Counted from the stretch's first letter, positions 51,773-61,558 are shown. The stretch is DNA of 64,000 nt from Bacilli bacterium (GCA_017525015.1 JAFXUK010000015.1:99363-163362); one strand, 5' to 3'. Notes: generated from the sequence alone by a model not told the origin. Program-made: numbers and translations.

Positions 51773-53134
51773 ATGGCCTCTAGAAAAATGCCACAAAATT
51801 TAGAAGCAGAAATGAGTGTATTAGGAGTATGTTTTTTAAATAAAAATGCTCTTATTAAAGTATGCGATGAAATAACAGAAGACATGTTTTATAGTGATGC
51901 AAACAAAAAGCTTTTTGAAGCCATTAAAACTTGCAACGATAATAAAATTCCTGTAGATATTACAACTGTTAAAGAAGAGTTAGATAAAAAGAAAAATCTT
52001 TCTGCCATTGGTGGTATTGATTACTTAAGTGATGTAATTGATTCAGTTGCTACAGCAGCTAATCTAGATTACTATATAAAAATAGTTAAAGATAAAGCAG
52101 TTTTAAGAAACTTAATTACAACAGCTGAAACTATAGCAACAAATGCTTATGAAGACGATGAAGATGTAACAAGTTTATTAGATACTGCTGAACAAAAAAT
52201 ATTAAATGTTGTTAAAGAAAGACAAACAAGTGATTTTATTCATATTCGTGATGCTATAACAAGAGCTCAAGAACAATTAGAAATACTATCTAAAAACAAA
52301 TCAGATATTACTGGATTACCAACTGGTTTTATCGATTTAGATAAAGCTACAGCTGGATTACATCCAGGTGAAATGATTGTTATTGCAGCTCGTCCAGGTA
52401 TGGGTAAAACAGCACTTGCTTTAAATATTGCGACCTATGCTGCACAACATACTAAAAAAGCTATTGCTATATTCAACTTAGAAATGCCAGCAGAACAATT
52501 AGTTAATAGAATGCGTTCAGCAGTTGGTCAGGTAGATTCATATAAAATTCAAACTGGTCAATTAAATCACGAAGACTGGAAAAGAATAAATGAAGCCAAT
52601 AGTCAACTTGCTGAAACAAATATTCAAATAGTAGATGATGCTGGTATAACAGCAGCAGAAATAAAAGCTAAATGTCGTAATTTAGCAAATAAAGAAGAAG
52701 GTTTAGGATTAATCATCATCGACTACTTACAGTTAGTAACAAGTGGTGGTAAAAGACCTGATTCAAGACAACAAGAAGTATCAGAAATATCTCGTTCTAT
52801 CAAAACTATGGCTATGGAATTAAAAGTTCCTGTAATAGCTTTAGCTCAGTTATCACGTAGTGCTGAAAAAAGAGAAAACAACCAACCTATGTTGGCAGAC
52901 TTACGTGAATCTGGATCTATCGAACAAGATGCTGACTTAGTATTATTTATACATCGTAATGACTATTACAAAGCTAAAGAAGAAATAAATCAACAAAAGA
53001 ATGTCGTAGCAGACGTTATAGTTGCTAAACATCGTAAAGGTTCAACTGGTAAATTTCAATTATTGTTTGAACTTAACATGAGTAACTTCAGAAATTACCT
53101 AGAGAGAGAAAGTAGCGATGAAAATGAAGGATAA
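51773..53134 (+). CDS. dnaB: Replicative DNA helicase DnaB
   Basis: The 453-aa protein has the N-terminal domain (NLEAEMSVLGVCFLN) and the RecA-like ATPase with GEMIVIAARPGMGKTALALN Walker A, LIIIDYLQLV Walker B and SRSAEKR...DLRESGSIEQDAD. It unwinds DNA ahead of the replisome (named DnaC in Bacillus). AGGTGATTAA before ATG. The M23 peptidase gene overlaps its end by 17 bases. Confidence 0.96.
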   Translation: MASRKMPQNLEAEMSVLGVCFLNKNALIKVCDEITEDMFYSDANKKLFEAIKTCNDNKIPVDITTVKEELDKKKNLSAIGGIDYLSDVIDSVATAANLDYYIKIVKDKAVLRNLITTAETIATNAYEDDEDVTSLLDTAEQKILNVVKERQTSDFIHIRDAITRAQEQLEILSKNKSDITGLPTGFIDLDKATAGLHPGEMIVIAARPGMGKTALALNIATYAAQHTKKAIAIFNLEMPAEQLVNRMRSAVGQVDSYKIQTGQLNHEDWKRINEANSQLAETNIQIVDDAGITAAEIKAKCRNLANKEEGLGLIIIDYLQLVTSGGKRPDSRQQEVSEISRSIKTMAMELKVPVIALAQLSRSAEKRENNQPMLADLRESGSIEQDADLVLFIHRNDYYKAKEEINQQKNVVADVIVAKHRKGSTGKFQLLFELNMSNFRNYLERESSDENEG

Positions 53135-54617
53135 AAAAGGAATATTTTTAAGTACAATCTTTACTTTATTAATAATAGCTTTATTAGGTTTAAGCTTTAT
53201 GTCTAAAGAAAAGATTAGTCATCCTGAAGAAGTATATCAAGTATACTTAGATGGAGAAAAAATTGGTCTAATAGAGTCTAAAGACGAATTATACGATTTA
53301 ATTAATAAAGAACAAGTTGAAATTAAGAATCAATATAAAGTTGATCAAGTATATCCACCTCGTGGCTTTAAATTAATAAAAAAAGCTACCTATGATGAAA
53401 AGCTTTCATCACCAGAAGAGATATACAATTACATAAAAGATAAAAAACCATTTACTATCAAAGGTTATACAATAACAATAAAGAAAAAAGATAGTAAAGA
53501 TGAACCAACATATATTAATGTTATAGATAACAAGATATTTGATTCATCAGTAACAAATATCGTAAATACTTTTATTGGTGAAGAAAGATTCCAACAATAT
53601 ATGAATCATACTCAACCAGAAATAAAAGATGTTGGTTATACTATTGAAAAAATGTACTTTGATGATACTATCAAAGTAAAAGAGTCATACATTAGTGTGG
53701 ACGAAAAAATCTATACAGAAGAAGCAGAATTAACTAAATACTTATTATATGGAAAAATTGATAGTTATCGTGAATACGTTGTTAAACAAGGAGATACTAT
53801 CGAAACAATAGCTTATGATAATGAGCTTAATGCTAGTGAGTTAATAATTGCTAATGATAATATCGATTCTGAAGATACGCTGCTTAAAATAGGCCAAAAA
53901 ATAAACGTTGCCTTAATTAATCCAGTATTATCTTTAGTATATGAAGAGATAGTTGTTGAAGACGTTGTTCAATACTATGAAACAGAGTATGTTAATGATC
54001 CAACTGAATATGTAGGATATGTTAAAACTACTACTCAAGGAGAAAATGGTATAAATAGAACAACAGCTCGTGTTCAATTTGTAAATGGAAATGCTAGTGA
54101 TGGTGTTCAATTTATCGGTGAAGATAAAGTTATTAAACCAGTAGTTAACAAAGTAATAACAAGAGGAACAAGACAATTACCAACACCTGATGGACAAATT
54201 GTAATAATCGATGATGGTTCTGTATGGTTATGGCCAGTTAATTCATATTACATTATTTCAGGATATGGATGGCGTAGTGGTACATTCCATGATGGAATTG
54301 ACATTCCAAGACCAACTGGAACACCAGTATATGCTGCTTTAGATGGAACAGTATATAATGCTGGCTGGGGAGGCTATGCAGGAAGCTTAGCTGGTATAAA
54401 TGTTGTTATCTTACATCCAAACGGATATTCAACAGTTTATGCCCATTTATCAGCAGTAAGCGTATCATATGGTCAAGAAGTAAAACGTGGTCAAAAAATA
54501 GGAGAGGTAGGAATGACTGGATTAGCATCTGGTCCACACTTACACTTAGGTGTATTCCCAGGACTACCTTATCAACAAGTTAGAAGAGGACTAAATCCTT
54601 TACAATTCTATAATTAA
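53118..54617 (+). CDS. Membrane-anchored LysM-G5-M23 peptidoglycan endopeptidase
   Basis: The 499-aa protein has one N-terminal membrane helix (about 8-27), an N-terminal domain, a LysM (about 218-264, VVKQGDTIETIAYDN), a G5 domain (about 270-347) and a C-terminal M23 LytM-type peptidase. The zinc motifs are HDGID (about 391) and HLHLG (about 475). It would bind and cleave peptidoglycan cross-links outside the membrane. The gene overlaps dnaB, and walJ follows after one base, which fits a cell wall-linked operon. Confidence 0.9.
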   Translation: MKMKDKKGIFLSTIFTLLIIALLGLSFMSKEKISHPEEVYQVYLDGEKIGLIESKDELYDLINKEQVEIKNQYKVDQVYPPRGFKLIKKATYDEKLSSPEEIYNYIKDKKPFTIKGYTITIKKKDSKDEPTYINVIDNKIFDSSVTNIVNTFIGEERFQQYMNHTQPEIKDVGYTIEKMYFDDTIKVKESYISVDEKIYTEEAELTKYLLYGKIDSYREYVVKQGDTIETIAYDNELNASELIIANDNIDSEDTLLKIGQKINVALINPVLSLVYEEIVVEDVVQYYETEYVNDPTEYVGYVKTTTQGENGINRTTARVQFVNGNASDGVQFIGEDKVIKPVVNKVITRGTRQLPTPDGQIVIIDDGSVWLWPVNSYYIISGYGWRSGTFHDGIDIPRPTGTPVYAALDGTVYNAGWGGYAGSLAGINVVILHPNGYSTVYAHLSAVSVSYGQEVKRGQKIGEVGMTGLASGPHLHLGVFPGLPYQQVRRGLNPLQFYN

Positions 54618-54618
54618 T

Positions 54619-55383
54619 ATGAAAATATGTGTATTAGCCAGTGGCTCAGAAGGAAATGTAACTTATGTAGAAACTGAACATCATAAAATACTTCTCGACT
54701 TAGGAACAACAGTTAAGTACATAAAAGAAAAGCTTTCTGAGCTTTCTGTTTCCTTAGATGAAATAGATTACATATTTATTACTCACGTTCATGATGACCA
54801 TATAAAAGCCTTAAAACAATATATAAAAAGATATCAAGGGACAATATGTGTAAGTCCACAAATGTTTAGTGAACTTGAAGACTTACAATACTACAATAAT
54901 ATTCTCCTTTATAATGATAAAGTAGAATTAGATGATGCAACTATCGATATAATAAAAACATCACATGATACAAGTGATTCAAGAAGTTTTATCATCAATA
55001 GTAATGATAAATCAGTTGTATATTTAACAGATACTGGTTACTTGAATCAAAAATACTTCAAAGCCTTAGCTAATAAAGAAGTATACTTATTTGAAAGTAA
55101 TCACGATATCGAAATGCTCCTTAATGGACCATATCCAAAATGGTTAAAAGATAGAGTTATGGGTCCTTATGGACACCTTAATAACAAAGATAGTTCAGTA
55201 TATCTTGCTAAGTTAATTGGCGATAGAACTAAAAAAATAATTCTAACCCATTTATCACAAAAGAATAATACTGAAGAGATAGCTTTAGAAACTATCAAAG
55301 AAACATTTAAAGAATATGATGTTAAATTTAAAAACATATCATGTGCTAGACAAAGAGAAAAAAGTGAGTTGGTTACAATATGA
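54619..55383 (+). CDS. walJ: MBL-fold hydrolase, WalJ/YycJ (VicX) family
   Basis: The 254-aa protein shows VLASGSEGNVTYVE at the start, the metal motif THVHDDHIKAL, DTGYL and GPYGHLNN. WalJ is found beside the walRK genes in Bacilli; here walRK and htrA are absent but rlmH is adjacent, as in the Bacillus yycJ-yydA region. It overlaps rlmH by four bases (ATGA). Confidence 0.88.
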   Translation: MKICVLASGSEGNVTYVETEHHKILLDLGTTVKYIKEKLSELSVSLDEIDYIFITHVHDDHIKALKQYIKRYQGTICVSPQMFSELEDLQYYNNILLYNDKVELDDATIDIIKTSHDTSDSRSFIINSNDKSVVYLTDTGYLNQKYFKALANKEVYLFESNHDIEMLLNGPYPKWLKDRVMGPYGHLNNKDSSVYLAKLIGDRTKKIILTHLSQKNNTEEIALETIKETFKEYDVKFKNISCARQREKSELVTI

Positions 55384-55817
55384 TAAAAATAATATGTTTA
55401 GGTAAAATAAAAGAAGATTACCTAAATAAAATGATAGAAGATTATCAAAAAAGAATATCTAAATATCATAAATTAGAAATAATAGAACTTAAAGATACCA
55501 ACAATCTAGAAGAAGAAGCAACTATGATTGAAAAACATATCTCTAATCAAGATTACATTATTGCTTTAGATATTAATGGAAAAAATTATAGTTCTGAATC
55601 ATTTGCTCACAATATAGAAGATATATTTAATCACTATGGTACAATAACATTCGTTATTGGTAGTAGTTATGGCTTAGCTGATAGAATAAAAACTAAAGCT
55701 AATATGAGATTATCTTTCTCAACCATGACATTCCCTCATGGATTATTTAGAGGAATACTACTAGAACAAATATATCGAGCTTTTAAAATAATAAATAATG
55801 AAACATATCATAAATAG
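55380..55817 (+). CDS. rlmH: 23S rRNA pseudouridine-1915 N3-methyltransferase
   Basis: The 145-aa SPOUT methyltransferase has the trefoil-knot motif FVIGSSYGLAD, FPHGLFRGILLEQIYRAFKI and the conserved C-terminal YHK. The protein is somewhat shorter than Bacillus RlmH (159 aa) but complete at both ends. It methylates helix 69 of 23S rRNA. Confidence 0.95.
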   Translation: MIKIICLGKIKEDYLNKMIEDYQKRISKYHKLEIIELKDTNNLEEEATMIEKHISNQDYIIALDINGKNYSSESFAHNIEDIFNHYGTITFVIGSSYGLADRIKTKANMRLSFSTMTFPHGLFRGILLEQIYRAFKIINNETYHK

Positions 55818-55835
55818 GACACTAAGTGTCCTTTT
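55816..55835 (+). terminator. Short intrinsic terminator after rlmH
   Basis: AGGACAC/GTGTCCT stem with 3-nt loop and four T. Confidence 0.7.
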
Positions 55836-55839
55836 ATTG

Positions 55840-55845
55840 TATAAT
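55840..55845 (+). promoter_or_regulatory. -10 box TATAAT for ung
   Basis: TATAAT directly after the terminator, 38 bases before ung; preceded by TTG, no good -35. Confidence 0.4.
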
Positions 55846-55883
55846 AATGTTGATAACTTAATATTTATTAACAGGAGGATTTT

Positions 55884-56549
55884 ATGATAGGTAATGATTG
55901 GGACGAAAAATTAAAACTTGTATGGGAAAGTGAAGGATTTAAAAAATTTATGAGTATCATAAAAAAAGAATATGATACTAAAACAATCTTTCCACCAAAA
56001 AACTATGTCTTTAATGCTTTAAAACTTACGCCATACTCTAATACTAAAGTTGTTATAGTCGGTCAAGATCCATATCATGGTGTTGGTGAAGCTCATGGTC
56101 TATCATTTTCCGTTCAAGAAGGAATTAAGATACCTCCATCACTCCAAAATATTTATAAAGAATTAAATGATGATTTGGGTATACCAATAGCTAGTACTGG
56201 TGATTTAACTAAATGGGCTAAAGAAGGAGTATTACTTCTTAATGCTGTATTAACTGTTGAAAAAGATAAACCAGCATCACATCGTAATCTAGGATGGGAA
56301 TTATTAACAGATTATATTATTAAAGTACTTAATCAAAAGGAAGAACCAGTTGTCTTTATTCTTTGGGGTAACTTTGCTAAAGAAAAAGCTAAATACATAA
56401 CTAATAAAAGACACTTAATAATTACATCTCCTCATCCATCACCATTTTCTGCTAGAAGTGGATTCTTTGGTAGTAGACCATTTTCTAAAACCAATAACTT
56501 CCTAAAAGCCAATGGTATCAAAGAAATAGATTGGAATATAAACAAATAA
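55884..56549 (+). CDS. ung: Uracil-DNA glycosylase
   Basis: The 221-aa family-1 enzyme has VVIVGQDPYHGVGEAHGLSF with catalytic Asp, LLLNAVLTVE, VFILWGNFA and the closing HPSPFSARSGFFGS. It removes uracil from DNA. ACAGGAGG before ATG; single gene with own promoter and a shared terminator. Confidence 0.97.
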   Translation: MIGNDWDEKLKLVWESEGFKKFMSIIKKEYDTKTIFPPKNYVFNALKLTPYSNTKVVIVGQDPYHGVGEAHGLSFSVQEGIKIPPSLQNIYKELNDDLGIPIASTGDLTKWAKEGVLLLNAVLTVEKDKPASHRNLGWELLTDYIIKVLNQKEEPVVFILWGNFAKEKAKYITNKRHLIITSPHPSPFSARSGFFGSRPFSKTNNFLKANGIKEIDWNINK

Positions 56550-56572
56550 AAAAGACTTATTCGAGTCTTTTT
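56547..56572. terminator. Bidirectional intrinsic terminator
   Basis: AAAAAGACT/AGTCTTTTT stem between convergent ung and lemA. Confidence 0.85.
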
Positions 56573-57116
56573 AAAATTTAAAGTCGTCTACAATTTCATC
56601 TTGCATGTTTTTACCATCAAAGAAAGGTTTAATTTCAATACCATGCATTCTTGCTACAACATTAGATGGAAATTGTCTAATTAAATCATTTAATTCACTA
56701 GTATACTTATTATAATAAGTTTTAGCAGCTTGTAACTTTTCGTTTATTTTTTTACTTTCACTTAATAAATCCTTAAATCCTTTATTGTTTGCTAAATCAG
56801 AATAATCTAATTTAATTTGTTCTAATATACCAATATATTCAGTTAACTTTCTGTCCAAATCATAATTACTTATATCATCATTTTTTACTTTATCTAATCC
56901 TTTGAAATAAGTTTTATCACTTTTTAATTCAGATTGAACCAACTTATCAGCTCTAAGTAATAAATCATATCTTTCTCTTAAAGCTTCATCTATTAATCCT
57001 TCAGCTTGATCAATTTTTGTTTTAGAATGTTGCAGCTTATTATATTGATAAATATATAAAACAGCTAAAGCTCCTACAATAATAACTATAAATAAAAAAC
57101 TGTATAATAAAGGCAT
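56571..57116 (-). CDS. lemA: LemA family membrane protein
   Basis: The 181-aa protein has one N-terminal membrane helix (about 4-24) and the LemA coiled-coil domain ending RQFPSNVVARMHGIEIKPFF, a conserved family end. The central part has diverged. The role of LemA is unclear; it is a membrane-bound protein common in Firmicutes. It is transcribed towards ung. Confidence 0.85.
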   Translation of the reverse strand: MPLLYSFLFIVIIVGALAVLYIYQYNKLQHSKTKIDQAEGLIDEALRERYDLLLRADKLVQSELKSDKTYFKGLDKVKNDDISNYDLDRKLTEYIGILEQIKLDYSDLANNKGFKDLLSESKKINEKLQAAKTYYNKYTSELNDLIRQFPSNVVARMHGIEIKPFFDGKNMQDEIVDDFKF

Positions 57117-57204
57117 TTATAACACTCCATTCTAACTTGATTATAACATATTATTTATTTTACAAAGCAATTTATTTATAATACAATGTAAACAGGTGAT
57201 TAAA

Positions 57205-57717
57205 GTGGATATTAAAACTATAATAGTAGGAGAATTAGAAGAAAATTGTTACCTTTTAATAAAAGATAAAGAATGTCTTATTATCGATCCTGGTGATGAT
57301 TTCGAATTAATAAAAAAAGCTATTGGTGATTTAAAAGTGGTTGGTGTATTAATAACTCATTTTCATCAAGATCATATTGGTGCTTTAGAAGAAGTAATCA
57401 GTTATTACGATGTTGATACTAATAAAGTTAATAGTGATAAATTTAAATATGAAATAATTGAAACACCAGGCCATACAGCTGAATCAAAAACATATTATTT
57501 CAAAGATGATAATATTATGTTTACTGGGGACTTCCTTTTTAAAGAAAGTTTTGGTCGAACAGATTTAAATGGTAATAACTTAGATATGATTGATAGTTTA
57601 GATAAAATAAAGAACTATCCTGATAAAACAACAATCTACCCTGGACATGGAGAACCTTCTAATCTAGGTAAAGAAAAAATGCATTTTTCATATTACAAAA
57701 GATGGCTAGAAAGATAG
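57205..57717 (+). CDS. MBL-fold hydrolase (glyoxalase II-like)
   Basis: The 170-aa protein has LITHFHQDHIGAL (HxHxDH), ETPGHTAES, FTGDFLF and TIYPGHGEPS, the five metal-site motifs of the glyoxalase II-like subfamily. The substrate is probably a thioester or sulfur-linked metabolite. GTG 57205 is chosen since AGGTGATTAAA lies before it; the in-frame GTG at 57196 is inside that site. Confidence 0.9.
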   Translation: MDIKTIIVGELEENCYLLIKDKECLIIDPGDDFELIKKAIGDLKVVGVLITHFHQDHIGALEEVISYYDVDTNKVNSDKFKYEIIETPGHTAESKTYYFKDDNIMFTGDFLFKESFGRTDLNGNNLDMIDSLDKIKNYPDKTTIYPGHGEPSNLGKEKMHFSYYKRWLER

Positions 57718-57728
57718 CTGTTTTTTTT
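57704..57728 (+). terminator. Weak intrinsic terminator
   Basis: GGCTA/TAGCT stem (one G-U), 6-nt loop, then eight T. Confidence 0.6.
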
Positions 57729-57740
57729 ATTTAATTAGTG

Positions 57741-57746
57741 TATAAT
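57741..57746 (+). promoter_or_regulatory. -10 box TATAAT for the YitT gene
   Basis: GTG-TATAAT shortly after the terminator T-run, 17 bases before ATG 57763. Confidence 0.45.
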
Positions 57747-57762
57747 TACAATAGGTGAGAAT

Positions 57763-58662
57763 ATGAAATTTAATTATAAAGAGATAATTGATGAAGTATG
57801 TTCTAAAAACTTTTGGCCTCGTATGATTGTAATGGCTATAAGTGTTTTTGTTGTTTCTTTATGTTATAACGTATTTTTACTTAGAAACGATTTAGTAATA
57901 GGTGGAGTAAGTGGTATAGCTACTATCTTACATTCCATTATTGATATAAATCCAGCAACTTTTATTTTAGTTGCTAATGTAATATTAATAATAATTAGCT
58001 TCTTTTTATTAGGACCTAGAAGTACTGGTTTAACAATTATAGGATCAATTCTATTCCCGATTTTTATATCCTTAACAGCTGGTATATCAGAAACAATTTC
58101 AAGTAATATAGATGTTGAAGAGTTCGTTGTTATAACAGTAATAAGTGGAATCATCTATGGAACAGCTAATGGCTTTATATATAAGACAGGTTATTCTACC
58201 GGTGGAACTGATATCATCATAATGATTGTTAGTAAATATCTAAAAGTACCAACAGGTACAGCAACATTAATAATTGATACTATAATAGTTGGATTTGGAG
58301 CTATTACATTTGGTATAACAAAAGCCATCTACGCTTTAATAATAATCTTTATTAATAGCTTCCTAATAAACAAAATAATGCTAGGTATCTCATCATCGAA
58401 GATGTTCTATATTCAAACAGATAAAATTGATGAAGTAAAAAGATTTATTACCGAAGAAATGCATACTGGATATACCATAATGAATACAGATAATGGTAAT
58501 AAAGATAAAAGAAAAAACATTATCATGTGTGTATTATCAACTAGAGATTACTTCATGGTAAAAAATGTAATACGAACTATCGACCCTGACTCATTTTTCA
58601 TAATAAGTGATTGTTATGAAGTTTACGGTGGACATAGAAAAGAACAATTCCCATTTATTTAA
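57763..58662 (+). CDS. YitT family membrane protein (DUF161/DUF2179)
   Basis: The 299-aa protein has five to six hydrophobic helices with the motif TGYSTGGTDIIIMI and the cytoplasmic C-terminal DUF2179 ferredoxin-like domain (ILSTRDYFMVKNVIRTID). The family is widespread in Firmicutes; a transport role has been suggested but is unclear. AGGTGAGA before ATG. Confidence 0.9.
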   Translation: MKFNYKEIIDEVCSKNFWPRMIVMAISVFVVSLCYNVFLLRNDLVIGGVSGIATILHSIIDINPATFILVANVILIIISFFLLGPRSTGLTIIGSILFPIFISLTAGISETISSNIDVEEFVVITVISGIIYGTANGFIYKTGYSTGGTDIIIMIVSKYLKVPTGTATLIIDTIIVGFGAITFGITKAIYALIIIFINSFLINKIMLGISSSKMFYIQTDKIDEVKRFITEEMHTGYTIMNTDNGNKDKRKNIIMCVLSTRDYFMVKNVIRTIDPDSFFIISDCYEVYGGHRKEQFPFI

Positions 58663-58674
58663 TGGGGATTTTTT
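58647..58674 (+). terminator. Intrinsic terminator after the YitT gene
   Basis: ATTCCCATT/AATGGGGAT stem with one G-U, 5-nt loop, six T, overlapping the stop codon. Confidence 0.85.
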
Positions 58675-58682
58675 GATATAAT
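58674..58682 (+). promoter_or_regulatory. Extended -10 promoter (TGATATAAT) for ftsEX
   Basis: TGA-TATAAT starts in the last T of the terminator; the ftsE start is 23 bases downstream. Confidence 0.6.
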
Positions 58683-58705
58683 GAAAGATAGAAAGGTTGT
58701 GGGAC

Positions 58706-59407
58706 ATGAAATTTATAGATATTAGAAATTGCTATAAAGTGTACAAAAATGGTGTAACAGCCATTGCTGACTTAACCTTAGCTATAGATAAAGGAGAATT
58801 CGTTTTTATTACTGGTGCTTCTGGTTGTGGTAAATCAACACTAGTAAAACTTTTATATAGAGAAGAAAAACCTACTAAAGGACAAGTTATGGTAGGTGGT
58901 ATAAATGTTGCTAAACTATACAATAGTAGAGTTTACAAACTAAGAAGAAAACTTGGAATCGTATTCCAAGACTTTAAATTACTACCTAAACTAACTGTTT
59001 ATGAAAATGTTGCTTTTGGACTAGAAAATCTAGGTGTAAAAAGTAAAGAAATCAAAAAGAAAGTTATGAAAGCCTTAGAAAGAACTGGCTTACTTGAAAA
59101 AATCAAATGCTTTCCTAATGAAATATCTGGTGGTGAACAACAAAGAGTTTGTATAGCTAGAGCAATCGTTAATGAACCTAAGCTATTAATATGTGACGAG
59201 CCAACAGGAAACTTAGATCCAAAAACTTCTAAAGAAATTGTTAAATTAATAAGTAAGATTAATAAAGAGATGGGAACAACCGTTGTAATGGTTACACATG
59301 ATAAAGAAATAGTTAACTCTATGAAACGTCGTGTAATAACATTAGAAAATGGTGTTTTAACAAACGATACAATGAAAGGAAGTTATACTGCCGATGAAAG
59401 CGATTAG
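58706..59407 (+). CDS. ftsE: Cell division ATP-binding protein FtsE
   Basis: The 233-aa ABC ATPase has GASGCGKST Walker A, signature SGGEQQRVCIARAI and Walker B LLICDEPTGNLD. With FtsX it regulates a periplasmic or extracellular peptidoglycan hydrolase. ATG 58706 follows AAAGGTTGTGGGAC; the in-frame TTG at 58697 is less likely. FtsX overlaps its end by 14 bases. Confidence 0.93.
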   Translation: MKFIDIRNCYKVYKNGVTAIADLTLAIDKGEFVFITGASGCGKSTLVKLLYREEKPTKGQVMVGGINVAKLYNSRVYKLRRKLGIVFQDFKLLPKLTVYENVAFGLENLGVKSKEIKKKVMKALERTGLLEKIKCFPNEISGGEQQRVCIARAIVNEPKLLICDEPTGNLDPKTSKEIVKLISKINKEMGTTVVMVTHDKEIVNSMKRRVITLENGVLTNDTMKGSYTADESD

Positions 59408-60317
59408 AATATTTAATAGAAACATAGCTAGTGCTTTTAAAAGTATATTTCGTAACTTCAGCTTAAGTATTGCTTCCATAATATGTACTACTATTACTTT
59501 AGTAATTGTTTCCTTAGCTATTATATTCTCAGCTAATATTAATAACTTTACTCAAGAATTAGAAAGCACTTTAACTATTATTGTCTTCACTGATAGAGAT
59601 GCTACTGATGAAGAAATAGATGTTATTGAAACCAAAATAAAAGAAATTAAAAATGTTAAAAAAGACGAAGTATTAAAGAAAGATAAAGAAACACTTCGTA
59701 AAGAAATACTAAAAAACGAAGAGAAAAAGTCAGAAAAAACATCAATGTATACAATAATGAATTCTCTTAATGAAGAAACAAACTTCTTGAAAACAGAATT
59801 CATAGTACATGTTAAAGATGTAGAAGAATTAAAAGAAACAGCTGAAATAATTGAAAAAATACCAAAAGTTTCAGATGTTAAATATGAAGAATCAGTTGTA
59901 AAACGTATGATTCCAGTATTTAATGTAGTTTCTAAAGTAACAATGATAATCATAATTGGTTTAGTTGCTGTAACAATATTCTTAATTTGTAACACAATTA
60001 AACTAACAATCTTCGCTCGTCGTAGTGAAATTGAAATTATGCGTTTAGTTGGAACAAGTAACTTTGTTATTAAATTACCATTTGTTATTGAAGGATTATT
60101 CCTTGGAATTATTGGATCTATAATTCCAGTAGTAGTAACTATATGGGGTTATACAATAGCATATGATAGACTTAATGGTCACTTGTTTACTAATTTCATC
60201 AATATGTTAAAACCATTACCATTTACTGTTAAAATATCTGGAATACTAGTTCTTATTGGAGCAGTAGTTGGTATGTTCGGAAGTTATCGTACAGTAAGGA
60301 GATATTTGAAGATATGA
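59394..60317 (+). CDS. ftsX: Cell division protein FtsX
   Basis: The 307-aa protein has one N-terminal helix (about 25-48), a large extracytoplasmic domain (about 50-180) and three C-terminal helices, the usual FtsX topology. Family motifs include VFTDRDATDEEI and EIEIMRLVGTSNFVIKLPFV. The outer loop would bind the M23 hydrolase encoded next. The start of that gene overlaps the ftsX stop (ATGA). Confidence 0.93.
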   Translation: MKAIRIFNRNIASAFKSIFRNFSLSIASIICTTITLVIVSLAIIFSANINNFTQELESTLTIIVFTDRDATDEEIDVIETKIKEIKNVKKDEVLKKDKETLRKEILKNEEKKSEKTSMYTIMNSLNEETNFLKTEFIVHVKDVEELKETAEIIEKIPKVSDVKYEESVVKRMIPVFNVVSKVTMIIIIGLVAVTIFLICNTIKLTIFARRSEIEIMRLVGTSNFVIKLPFVIEGLFLGIIGSIIPVVVTIWGYTIAYDRLNGHLFTNFINMLKPLPFTVKISGILVLIGAVVGMFGSYRTVRRYLKI

Positions 60318-61501
60318 TGAAGAGAATAATAATAAGTATTTCTCTTATATCATTAGTCTTCATAATGTTATTCCCTGCACCTGTTCAAGCTAAAAGATTA
60401 CGTGATTACAAAAACGAAGTAGCTAAACTAGAAAGTCAACAAGCTGAAAACAATAGATTAACTCAAAGTACGAAAAATGCTATTGATGAAAAGAGAAATG
60501 CTATTTTAAATGCTAATAACACAATTGAATTAAATGAACAAAAAGTAGAAGATGCTAAAGCATTAGTAGCAGAAAGCAAAGAACAAATAAAAATTAAAAC
60601 AGAAGAATTAAAAGAAGTAATAAATATATTACAATACTCAAATATTAATTCTGATGAAGTATACATGGATTACTTATTCGATTCTCAAAGCTTGGAAGAA
60701 CTTATGGAAAGACAAGCTATTATTGAACAAGTAGTGGATTATACTCAAGAACAACTTGATAGTTTAGATAAACTAATAGTTGAAAATGAACAATTACAAG
60801 TTCAATTAAATAATGACAATGTTGCTTTAAATAATTCTATTACTGAATATGAAAAACAAGTAGAAGATTTAGAAGCATATATTGAAAAATTGGCTACAAT
60901 CGGAATGGATTATAGTGAACAACTTAAAGCAGCACAAGCTCAAGTTAAAATGTTTGTTGATGCTGGTTGTAAAGACGATGATGACGTAGATGATTGTTAC
61001 TACAACAGAGGTGGACAATCAGGAGCCTTCTCAAGACCATTAAATAGTGGAGTTGTAACTCAAGCATGGGGTAACAATGGACACAAAGGAATGGATATTG
61101 GTGGTAACAGTCCTGGTACATATGTATATGCTCCTGCAACAGGAACTGTTGCTTGGGTATCATATCATCAAAGTTGTGGTGGAAATATTATCTACATGCA
61201 TTTCAAAGTGGGTGGCCAAAAATATACTGGTGAGTTTGCTCACCTTAGAAGTGTTAATGTTAGTAAGGGACAAAAAGTTACTAAAGGAACCGTAATAGGA
61301 ACCGTTGGTGGAGACTCATCAACATGGTATTACGATAAATGTACAACTGGACCTCACTTACACTATGCGATAGCATATGGTTATTATTTAGTAGATTATA
61401 GTTCGTGGTCAACATTTACATCTAATACCAAGGCAACTAGTGTTCAATCAATAACTGGTATTAAAAATCAAAGAAGTTGGCGATTTACAACTAGAGGATA
61501 A
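60314..61501 (+). CDS. Secreted coiled-coil M23 peptidoglycan hydrolase, FtsEX-linked
   Basis: The 395-aa protein has a signal peptide (cut after PVQA, about residue 26), a long coiled-coil (about 30-215) with Leu/Gln/Glu heptads, a short CKDDDDVDDC segment and an M23 LytM domain (about 240-360) with HKGMD and HLHYA. The architecture matches the EnvC/CwlO class activated by FtsEX through the coiled-coil, so FtsEX probably switches it on during division or elongation. Its gene is coupled to ftsX. A terminator follows. Confidence 0.9.
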   Translation: MMKRIIISISLISLVFIMLFPAPVQAKRLRDYKNEVAKLESQQAENNRLTQSTKNAIDEKRNAILNANNTIELNEQKVEDAKALVAESKEQIKIKTEELKEVINILQYSNINSDEVYMDYLFDSQSLEELMERQAIIEQVVDYTQEQLDSLDKLIVENEQLQVQLNNDNVALNNSITEYEKQVEDLEAYIEKLATIGMDYSEQLKAAQAQVKMFVDAGCKDDDDVDDCYYNRGGQSGAFSRPLNSGVVTQAWGNNGHKGMDIGGNSPGTYVYAPATGTVAWVSYHQSCGGNIIYMHFKVGGQKYTGEFAHLRSVNVSKGQKVTKGTVIGTVGGDSSTWYYDKCTTGPHLHYAIAYGYYLVDYSSWSTFTSNTKATSVQSITGIKNQRSWRFTTRG

Positions 61502-61502
61502 A

Positions 61503-61527
61503 AGAAGTAGAAATACTTCTTTTTTTA
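61503..61527 (+). terminator. Intrinsic terminator of the ftsEX operon
   Basis: AAGAAGTA-gaaa-TACTTCTT with seven T. Confidence 0.9.
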
Positions 61528-61534
61528 TGTCCAG

Positions 61535-61550
61535 GGGTTATAAAACCCCC
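61535..61550 (+). promoter_or_regulatory. GC-rich palindrome upstream of yvcK
   Basis: GGGGTTATAAAACCCC is a 6-bp inverted repeat around ATAA and covers the -35 position of the yvcK promoter. It is an unusual GC-rich island in this AT-rich intergenic region and could be an operator; it lacks a T-run. Confidence 0.4.
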
Positions 61551-61558
61551 ATATTTGT